Positions 33,501-39,889 of a DNA stretch of 64,000 nt are shown in pieces; positions within the stretch are counted from its first letter, which is position 1, and each line of letters starts with the position of its first letter. The DNA is from Demequina globuliformis (GTDB taxonomy: Bacteria > Actinomycetota > Actinomycetes > Actinomycetales > Demequinaceae). The position numbers were made by a program, and so were the translations under genes. The DNA lies in contig NZ_BBRG01000001.1 in NCBI RefSeq assembly GCF_000975155.1, forward strand, positions 1,460,024 to 1,524,023. The letters run 5' to 3'. Under the pieces are notes generated by a model. That model did not search any database. It was not told where the DNA came from and was given only the letters and a program-made list of their open reading frames with translations.

Positions 33501-34508
33501 CTAGAACTTGCCGGTGGCATTGAGGCGACGCTGCATCGCCTTGATGGTCATGGATGGGCCGTCCAGGTGTCCGTCACCTTTGATGCCGTAGCGCTTAGAC
33601 AGGGCGTTGATCGTGTCCGGCCCAATGCGTCCGTCATCTTCGATGCCCATTTCCCGCTGCATGGAAGCGATGAGTTGCGACCCGAGTGCCTTCGCCGATG
33701 CAACCCACTCCCAGCCGCTCGTCAGGCCAGGGTTAGCGGTCTTCCAGAAGTTCGACTGTCTCGACACCTTGCGATCTACGGGCGTTCCTTGCGACCGCTG
33801 TAGCGCCTCAGTTGTGTCGCCGCCCCAGTAGCCGTCCTCGTCAATGCCGGTCGGCTTGGGTTCAGGCTTCGGATCCGGCTTCACGTCAGGCTTCGAGTTG
33901 CCGCCACCTGAGACTTCACCTTCAAGAATGATGGCGGCGCGAGAGAACACGGCGGGAACCTGCTTGATCTTCGCATCGCCGGGACAAATCTTGCCGCGCG
34001 ACCGTGAGTAGTACATGCCGCCGCCACGCTGCAAACGTCCGGCGCGAATGTCGGGCAGGTCAGGGAAGTTGCCGTCGATGCCGAGACGATGCCAGGACAG
34101 TCCGCGCGATTCATCCCCGAGCTTCGATGAGGTCGCCATGCGCAATGAGACGCCGTGAGTCTTGACGCACCAAGCGTAGAACTCTGCCAGCGCTTCAACC
34201 TGCGCGTCAGTCCAGGGTTCGCCGTTCGCATTCTTCACGCCACCCTGAGTCTCGACGCTGATCGTCGCATCGTTGCCCTCGAGGTCGGCCTCTGCCATGT
34301 AGTCGGTGTCCACGTACTGCTCGAACACGCCATCTTTGCGCAGGTACATGTGCGACGAGGGCTTGCCGGGTCCGTTGAAGTAGCCATGAAGTGACGACGC
34401 TTCCGAGACGGCAACATGCAGGTTCACGCGGTTGTGCGTCACGAGTTTGCGACCGGGCAGATACTTCGCGTCGATGGGCTTCCAGATTGCGCCGGGATAG
34501 CGGGCCAT
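33501..34508 (-). CDS. Endolysin, N-acetylmuramoyl-L-alanine amidase type
   Basis: 335 residues. An N-terminal Amidase_2 domain (about 1-185) has NLHVAVSEAS with the first zinc His, the substrate-loop SWHRLGIDG, and SRGKICPGDAKI giving the Cys/Asp ligand segment. A Pro/Lys/Asp linker follows (DVKPDPKPEPKPTG). The C-terminal part resembles a peptidoglycan-binding domain (GIEDDGRIGPDTINAL and MQRRLNATG). It cleaves the stem peptide from muramic acid at the end of infection. Starts with ATG after an intergenic region containing palindromic operators. Confidence 0.88.
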   Translation of the reverse strand: MARYPGAIWKPIDAKYLPGRKLVTHNRVNLHVAVSEASSLHGYFNGPGKPSSHMYLRKDGVFEQYVDTDYMAEADLEGNDATISVETQGGVKNANGEPWTDAQVEALAEFYAWCVKTHGVSLRMATSSKLGDESRGLSWHRLGIDGNFPDLPDIRAGRLQRGGGMYYSRSRGKICPGDAKIKQVPAVFSRAAIILEGEVSGGGNSKPDVKPDPKPEPKPTGIDEDGYWGGDTTEALQRSQGTPVDRKVSRQSNFWKTANPGLTSGWEWVASAKALGSQLIASMQREMGIEDDGRIGPDTINALSKRYGIKGDGHLDGPSMTIKAMQRRLNATGKF

Positions 34509-34611
34509 GATTCCTCCAAAGGGTTAGCGGCATGGCGGGGAAGAGGTCGGTCACGCTTCCGTCGAAACGGCCCCTAGGAGGTGCCCCGGCGCGACCACGC
34601 AGGGCAGGCGA

Positions 34612-34683
34612 TGTCACCGAACGGTGACAACAGGTGAGATGTCACCGAACGGTGACATTGGGGAATGTCGCGTAGTCACGACA
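34612..34683. promoter_or_regulatory. Three evenly spaced palindromes, candidate phage operators
   Basis: TGTCACCGAACGGTGACA occurs twice, exactly, at 34612-34629 and 34640-34657 (perfect 8-bp arms around AA). A degenerate 18-bp relative, TGTCGCGTAGTCACGACA, is at 34666-34683. Start-to-start spacings are 28 and 26 bp. They lie in the only sizeable gap of the lysis end, between the DnaQ-like nuclease and the endolysin. Binding by the phage repressor or an early regulator would let the lysis genes be silenced in the lysogen. Function inferred. Confidence 0.6.
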
Positions 34684-34705
34684 CGGCACAACGGGCCGCG
34701 TTATC

Positions 34706-35509
34706 TCAGCGCACGGTTCGCAACAGCGTGCGGGCCTTGACGAAGTTGCGTCGCTGGAATGCGCCACACGCCTTGCACTTCACCAGCGCATAGTTCGTGA
34801 GCGCGGTCATTGCCGACCTGCCCTCTACAAGTGCGAGCTCGGACTTGCCGCAGTTGCAGCAGACCTCGACGGGGTTGCCGGACTCATCATGCCCGGCCCA
34901 CAGGTTGAGGTTCGGATGGTCTTTGATCCAGGGGCGCATGGCATCCATCGCGCGCTCAGTCTGAATCACGTCCCCGATGTTGTATTCCTCCATGAGCGCG
35001 TGAGCCTCAGTGTCGCCGCGCAGGAAGTCCGTCCACAACGCGAACCCCTGGTGAGCAACCTTGCCACCCAGTCCGAAAGCATCCAGCGTCTCGGCCAACG
35101 ATGCGTAGTCCCAGCCCATGCGCTTGCTTGTGCGCATGAGGTCAAGCGAGCGATACGGCGACGGCTCAGGGATGCCCATGCGTGCAAACTCGCCGCGCAA
35201 CTTGGCCTCATCGAACCTGATCGAGTTGTACCCGACCACGATGTCTGCCTGGTCCATGAGGTCGCGGATCGAAACGAGCATGTCACGGTAGCCGGGAACG
35301 TCCTCGGGCTGCATGAACATGGAGTCGACCGGATCAATGGCGCGATACGTGACATCGGGGTCGCCGTACCATTTGGCCGCGAACGAGATAGTGGACGAGC
35401 GAATGAGTTGCTTCTCGCGGCCCATGTACTTCACGCGCGGACCCCATGAGAGGTACACGCCGGGGCGACGCTCGATATCGAACGTCAGCACCTTTGCGCG
35501 GGTGGTCAT
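34706..35509 (-). CDS. Ribonuclease-H-like 3'-5' exonuclease (DnaQ/DEDD-type)
   Basis: 267 residues. DEDD exonuclease pattern: Exo I Asp/Glu in LTFDIERRPG, Exo II in VGYNSIRFDEAKL (Asn-x5-Asp), and an Exo III-like YNIGDVIQTERA segment. The C-terminal 65 residues carry two CxxC knuckles (CCNCG, CKACG). Similar proteins in actinophages are annotated as RNase H-like or DNA polymerase exonuclease domains. Its place beside the lysis genes, far from replication genes, is unusual. Start: ATG 35509; GTG 35542 has a better ribosome site (GGAGGG) and would add 11 residues while overlapping the upstream gene. Confidence 0.78.
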   Translation of the reverse strand: MTTRAKVLTFDIERRPGVYLSWGPRVKYMGREKQLIRSSTISFAAKWYGDPDVTYRAIDPVDSMFMQPEDVPGYRDMLVSIRDLMDQADIVVGYNSIRFDEAKLRGEFARMGIPEPSPYRSLDLMRTSKRMGWDYASLAETLDAFGLGGKVAHQGFALWTDFLRGDTEAHALMEEYNIGDVIQTERAMDAMRPWIKDHPNLNLWAGHDESGNPVEVCCNCGKSELALVEGRSAMTALTNYALVKCKACGAFQRRNFVKARTLLRTVR

Positions 35510-35528
35510 TGTGTGCTGGCGTGCGGCC

Positions 35529-35783
35529 TCAGCGATCCCCACAGGAGCACCCTCCCTTGAGGTGGCTCGCAAAGGCGTTGTACCTGAGCGTAAGGCCATC
35601 GTCCAGAACCTCGCGATACAACTTCGCCATGTTCCATCCACCCGCATGAGCGAGAGCGAGTTGCTTCAGTGATGCCAATGCCTCGCGAAGGTCGGGCGAA
35701 AGGGACTGCTCCCAATCGCCCACGCCGCATCGTGTGCGGGGGTCGGCTTTCGGCCCCGACTCCAGTGCTTGTGCTAGTCCCAT
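35529..35783 (-). CDS. Small HTH-like protein with C-terminal CxC tail
   Basis: 84 residues. The C-terminal half (MAKLYREVLDDGLTLRYNAF then ASHLKGGCSCGD) resembles small actinophage helix-turn-helix proteins that end in a Gly/Cys tail. Probable DNA-binding protein, encoded just upstream of and likely coupled to the exonuclease. Target unknown. Confidence 0.6.
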   Translation of the reverse strand: MGLAQALESGPKADPRTRCGVGDWEQSLSPDLREALASLKQLALAHAGGWNMAKLYREVLDDGLTLRYNAFASHLKGGCSCGDR

Positions 35784-35806
35784 TGCGCCCTCCTAGCGTC
35801 GTTGGG

Positions 35807-36112
35807 TTAGTTGAAGATCGTTGCCAGCGTCGTCACCACTGAGCCGACCAGCAGCACGCCGCCGGATACGGCTGTCCACAGTTGCCACGGCGCAATCGTC
35901 TTGCGTGCTTCAACAGCGCGCAGCCGGTCCTCGTGGTCGTGATAGCGGGCATCGTTCAGCGCCCGGTCCTCGTATCGCTGTTGCTCCGATGAATCCTGCT
36001 TTGCGATCAGGGTGTCCAACTTGCCGCCCAGGTCAGCAAAGCCCTCTTTCATCTGCCCCTCCAACTTGGCGATTTCGACTGCCTCTATGGAGTGCGTCTT
36101 GTCGGGTGTCAT
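35807..36112 (-). CDS. Phage membrane protein with coiled coil
   Basis: 101 residues: a heptad-like polar region (about 10-70, EGQMKEGFADLGGKLDTLIA and EDRLRAVEARK) then one C-terminal membrane helix (about 78-98). This layout is shared with XhlA-type or gp-17-like proteins encoded beside lysis genes in many siphoviruses. The ATG at 36112 was chosen because it falls just after the upstream stop. A role in lysis or membrane association is inferred from position. Confidence 0.65.
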   Translation of the reverse strand: MTPDKTHSIEAVEIAKLEGQMKEGFADLGGKLDTLIAKQDSSEQQRYEDRALNDARYHDHEDRLRAVEARKTIAPWQLWTAVSGGVLLVGSVVTTLATIFN

Positions 36113-36117
36113 GACCG

Positions 36118-36648
36118 CTACCCCGCACCGCTTGTGGGTGTCACCTGAATCGCGTGCCAGTGCCACGCGACGGATGTGCCCGCCTCGGGGCGCAGGTCAA
36201 AGCCAGATGTAGTGACGTTGAGGATGAGCGCGGATGCGCCAATGGCAGAGCCCGACGCGGACGTCACCTGAGCGGTGACGATCGGGGGGTGTGTGAAGCG
36301 TCCTGAAGGAAAGGTGACCGCACGGAAGCCACCCGGCGTGAGGTTAGGAGTCACACCGGCGGCGACCGCAAAGGGGCCGTTCGCATAGTGCGTCACCCAC
36401 GCACTCCCATCCACGCTCGACTGCAACTGCGCACCCACTGGTTGAGCCTTGTTGTGGACATACAGCGGGTTATCGGCACTCGGCGCTTCCATGCCCTTCG
36501 TCGCCAGCCACGGCACCAGAACATCATCGCGCTCAGTGTTGTCCGCGACGGGGAAGATGGAACGGCGCGATAGCGTGTTCCAAATGTCCTGGAACGGCTG
36601 CATCTGGTCGCCGGGGACGAGTGACGGCCATGTGTCCTGTGTGGTCAT
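36118..36648 (-). CDS. Minor tail/receptor protein with H-type lectin-like domain
   Basis: 176 residues. The N-terminal third may attach to the tail. The C-terminal part (about 100-172) follows the H-type lectin pattern: FPSGRFTHPPIVTAQV, then NVTTSGFDLR, ending WHWHAIQVTP. Such domains bind carbohydrates, so this may be the receptor-binding element of the tail tip. The start ATG overlaps the upstream small gene stop by 4 bp. Confidence 0.65.
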   Translation of the reverse strand: MTTQDTWPSLVPGDQMQPFQDIWNTLSRRSIFPVADNTERDDVLVPWLATKGMEAPSADNPLYVHNKAQPVGAQLQSSVDGSAWVTHYANGPFAVAAGVTPNLTPGGFRAVTFPSGRFTHPPIVTAQVTSASGSAIGASALILNVTTSGFDLRPEAGTSVAWHWHAIQVTPTSGAG

Positions 36649-36785
36649 GGGGTTTCCTCCGTGGGTTCAGGCTCGGGGTCAGGGTCAACGGGCGGTTCGG
36701 GCGTAGGCATGGGGTGGGCGTCGTGGAAGGTGGCGTGCGCAGCCGCATCGCCCACGACCACGCCGCATTTGCAGACGGTCCACAT
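36645..36785 (-). CDS. 46-residue acidic protein with zinc-knuckle-like N-terminus
   Basis: Codes for 46 residues: a CKC...H....H arrangement in the first half (MWTVCKCG then AHATFHDAH) and a Pro/Glu/Asp tail. It fills the space between two tail genes, starts 1 bp after the upstream stop and overlaps the next start by ATGA, which supports it as a real gene. Function unknown. Confidence 0.6.
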   Translation of the reverse strand: MWTVCKCGVVVGDAAAHATFHDAHPMPTPEPPVDPDPEPEPTEETP

Positions 36786-36786
36786 G

Positions 36787-37998
36787 TCACACGGCCTTCA
36801 CGTAGGTGATTTCGATGGACATTGAGCCGCCTGTGCCGTAGAAGCCCGCGTCGCCAGGGCCAACGAGCGCCAGGCCTTTGATCGACCCGGTGCGCAATCC
36901 CTCGCGCATGGCCGATGAGAGCGCGACGGTCCGTGTGGACCCCTTACCCATTGACGGCGCCGTGACGGTCGCGCCGGTCAACGAAGGTGCGCCACCGGGG
37001 ATCGAGCCGTTGGTGGAGCCTCGAACGACGGCAGATTCAGCGCCCGCTCCGGCATAGTCGTTGCGCTTGAGCTTGAGGGTCGCTTTGGTGATTTCTACGG
37101 CGCCCAAGTTGGCGATACGGCTCCCGTAGACAGCGAGGCCGGTCATGTCGCCAGACCCGTAGGCGTTGCCCTGGTACAGGGCGCGGGGGAAGTCCCAGCG
37201 GCCACGATTCCAATCGTTCCAACGGTTTACGCTGTTGCGGTACGTGCCAGAGTCGGAGGGCTGAATGGTCGTCGTGAACGTCTTGTACTTCACGGCAGCG
37301 TCGCGAGATATGGCCTGCGATCCACTCCACCCCGACGAGCCGCCAGTGTTGTTGGCCTGAATCGCCACAGTGAGTGTCTGGCCCTGGGCTAGTCCAAAGG
37401 TCGCCACCGGCACATCGTTCGACACATACGACCAGGCGCCGCCATAGTTGAAGCGGAACCGGTATCCCGTCGCGCCGCTCGATGGGTTGGCGGTGGCGGT
37501 GACGGTGTTGCCGTCGAGCGACAGGGACAGGCCTGTTGGCGTCGCGGGCGCAGATGCGGCCACGCCTACCTCGCCGACGACCCACGCCTTGCCATTGTCG
37601 TCCCACTGGATCAGCACCTTGTCGTTGACGCTAATCACGGCAGACACAATCGACCCGGCGACCACCGTGCCTGCCGTAGTCGAGATGGTGACAGTCGAGC
37701 CGCTGATCGCAGTCACGGTGCCCGTCGAAGGGCGCGACAGAGGCGTGCGAGCAATGCCGATGCTCCCCAGCGCCACCGGTCCAGCGGGATCGCGAGTGAT
37801 GTAGGCGGTCTGCCCCGGCGCATAGTCGCCAATGAATCCCACCGCGGGAATCACTATCGTTGACTCACCAGCGGCGACTTCGATGCGACGTGCATCCTCG
37901 TCAACCGACACAACCTCAGCCCGCCAATATGGGTCATTGTCGCCGTGGGCGCGCTTGACTGACTGCAAGGCGTTTGCGAGCTTGTCTGACACGCTCAC
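36787..37998 (-). CDS. Minor tail / baseplate protein
   Basis: 403 residues. The N-terminal part is an OB-like barrel region (about 25-90, YWRAEVVSVDEDARRIEV). The middle resembles a fibronectin-III-like fold (TPTGLSLSLDGNTVTATANP, then a YRFRFNYGG segment). The C-terminal part is beta-rich. Position downstream of the tape measure and DUF5047-like gene supports a tail-tip role. Overlaps the upstream stop by ATGA-type coupling (37995-37998). Confidence 0.7.
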   Translation of the reverse strand: MSVSDKLANALQSVKRAHGDNDPYWRAEVVSVDEDARRIEVAAGESTIVIPAVGFIGDYAPGQTAYITRDPAGPVALGSIGIARTPLSRPSTGTVTAISGSTVTISTTAGTVVAGSIVSAVISVNDKVLIQWDDNGKAWVVGEVGVAASAPATPTGLSLSLDGNTVTATANPSSGATGYRFRFNYGGAWSYVSNDVPVATFGLAQGQTLTVAIQANNTGGSSGWSGSQAISRDAAVKYKTFTTTIQPSDSGTYRNSVNRWNDWNRGRWDFPRALYQGNAYGSGDMTGLAVYGSRIANLGAVEITKATLKLKRNDYAGAGAESAVVRGSTNGSIPGGAPSLTGATVTAPSMGKGSTRTVALSSAMREGLRTGSIKGLALVGPGDAGFYGTGGSMSIEITYVKAV

Positions 37999-39077
37999 AC
38001 CTCGCTTTCAGACACGACAGAGACAGTCAGCCGCATATCGCCGGGGCCGGTGGGGAATGTGCCTGCGATGACGTAGCCGAGGTAGCGCACGCCCTCGCGG
38101 ATCACCTCGACCGGCTCATATGGCTCGACACGCGGATCGACAGCGGCGGTGGCTTCGACGGTGCGTGCCGGACGCATGGACGTCTTGAGAATCGACGCCG
38201 CAGCCGACTCGCACTGTGACTTCGAGGTCAGCGTGGGCGACGTATAGAAACGGGTCACGCGACCGTACGGACCATCGACAGCGAACGGGCCGGACGTGAC
38301 GAACGCCTCGCCCTGAATCAGCGGCGCGTCAGACTCGGTGGACTGCGCGCGCGCGATCACATGGTTGTAGCGGCCCGAGCGCGTGTCTGAGCGTGGGGCA
38401 GAGACGACAGTGCCGCCCTCGCCGTCCGTGAATGTCATGGTGGGCGTCACGGTGTCGGGCAAGTCGGGGATCAGTCGCACGCCGCCGAACCCGTCCGGCA
38501 CGATCAGCGCGGGCCACGTGTCGGCAATGTCGTACAGTGCCGCGAGTCGATCCTCGGGCCACTCAAACGAAGATGGGCACGCGCGATCCACGAGCGCCGG
38601 GTCAATGTCCACAGGGATTCCAGCGGGCATGATGCGCCGGAACTCGCTGGCGAGCGTGCCGCCTCGACGGGGAACCTGGGGCGTTGAGAATCGGTCCTCG
38701 GCAACACGGCCTAGTACGCCGTGAGCCTGCACTTCAATGTCGCCGCCGCCGTCCGTCCATTCGGCATTGACGACGCGCGCAAGTTCCGTCACCCAGCGCT
38801 CGTCACCCAAGTGCATGATGGCGTTGAGGGTGAGTTCTTGCCCGTAGTTCGCCAGCGCGGCCTGCGTGTTGCTTCCTGGGGTCCAGTTGCGACCAGCGGC
38901 CACGGCGGGGAATGCGAGTGTCGCTGACTCGATATCCTCGCGTGTTGTGTCGAAGGTGTACGAGCCGCCCGAGGGTCGCACATCCTCAGCGAGTGTGGAC
39001 GCGCCCAGGTAGGAATCAACGCGCACCCGATACCCGACCGCCGCCGCCTGAATTACGGTGGGAGCACCCGCGCGCAT
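37995..39077 (-). CDS. DUF5047-like minor tail protein
   Basis: 360 residues. Matches the general pattern of actinophage DUF5047 minor tail proteins: an N-terminal RVRVDSYLGASTLAED segment, a middle part with RFSTPQVPRRGGTLASE, and a C-terminal beta-rich region. It probably forms part of the tail tip. Shares one base with the neighbouring gene start (39077). Confidence 0.7.
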   Translation of the reverse strand: MRAGAPTVIQAAAVGYRVRVDSYLGASTLAEDVRPSGGSYTFDTTREDIESATLAFPAVAAGRNWTPGSNTQAALANYGQELTLNAIMHLGDERWVTELARVVNAEWTDGGGDIEVQAHGVLGRVAEDRFSTPQVPRRGGTLASEFRRIMPAGIPVDIDPALVDRACPSSFEWPEDRLAALYDIADTWPALIVPDGFGGVRLIPDLPDTVTPTMTFTDGEGGTVVSAPRSDTRSGRYNHVIARAQSTESDAPLIQGEAFVTSGPFAVDGPYGRVTRFYTSPTLTSKSQCESAAASILKTSMRPARTVEATAAVDPRVEPYEPVEVIREGVRYLGYVIAGTFPTGPGDMRLTVSVVSESEV

Positions 39078-39889
39078 CAGGCAACCTCGGAGGCAAAGTC
39101 AAAGCGGTTGAAGTCAGCGACCGTGCCGCCCTGACTGAGCATCCACGTGTTGAAGTCAGCAACCGTGCCGCCCTGCGTCAGAATGAAGGCGTTGAAGTCA
39201 GCGACCGTGGAGTTTGTCACCGCGACCGTCGCGTAGGGGTCTTCTGTTTCGACCCACGACAGGGACCACACACGCTGCTTCGACGTGCCGCCATCGCCCG
39301 CCCACAGTTGAGACGGGGCGGCGGCAACCGACACCACCTGGACGGCAGGCACGTCGCGAATGTCGCCATTGGTGCGCAGGATCATTGGCGCGGACTTGCC
39401 CAGCTCGGCACGCAACAGCCGTGAGTTCACGAAACTGGTGCGCGCGGCAATCTCCCCAGACTCACCGCCCGCCTCCGAGAAGCGCACGACAGTACTACGG
39501 CGACCGGGTACTCGCGAGAAATGCTGGTCAATGGCAATCTCGCGCGGGTCGGCGTTGTCCAACCACGTGAAGTCCACCACCGTCTCCCCGTCCAGTGACG
39601 TGAGCAGGTAGTCGCCGTCGTATGTGACCGTGATTGGCGCGGTCTGGTAGTCAGCACCATCGACGCGCACCGTGTAGACGACCGGCGCATTCACGGCCCC
39701 GGTGTTGTCAATGCGAATCAACTGCGACGACGACGCGACGGCAGGGGATGCACCACGCACGTACCACGACCACGGGCCAGTTGACCCGGTAATCGTCACC
39801 TCGTCGCCGATGGTCAGACCATTGACCTCGATCTGCACCATGCGCGGGGTTGTTGCACCCACGAGCGATGCCGAAACGGTGACGGCCAT
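39077..39889 (-). CDS. Distal tail-like protein with C-terminal TVADFN repeats
   Basis: 270 residues, mostly beta. The position directly after the tape measure gene is that of distal tail proteins. The last 45 residues contain three near-repeats of the pattern TVADFNxFxLxQGG. Repeats of 14 residues at the end of a tail protein suggest a bundle or a docking peptide for the next protein. The start ATG overlaps the tape measure stop (TAATG). Confidence 0.65.
   Translation of the reverse strand: MAVTVSASLVGATTPRMVQIEVNGLTIGDEVTITGSTGPWSWYVRGASPAVASSSQLIRIDNTGAVNAPVVYTVRVDGADYQTAPITVTYDGDYLLTSLDGETVVDFTWLDNADPREIAIDQHFSRVPGRRSTVVRFSEAGGESGEIAARTSFVNSRLLRAELGKSAPMILRTNGDIRDVPAVQVVSVAAAPSQLWAGDGGTSKQRVWSLSWVETEDPYATVAVTNSTVADFNAFILTQGGTVADFNTWMLSQGGTVADFNRFDFASEVA

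Noticed and set aside
34207-34617. Open frame covering the gap upstream of the endolysin
   Set aside because: Most of it is out of frame with and inside the endolysin gene, and it crosses the operator palindromes without a ribosome site.
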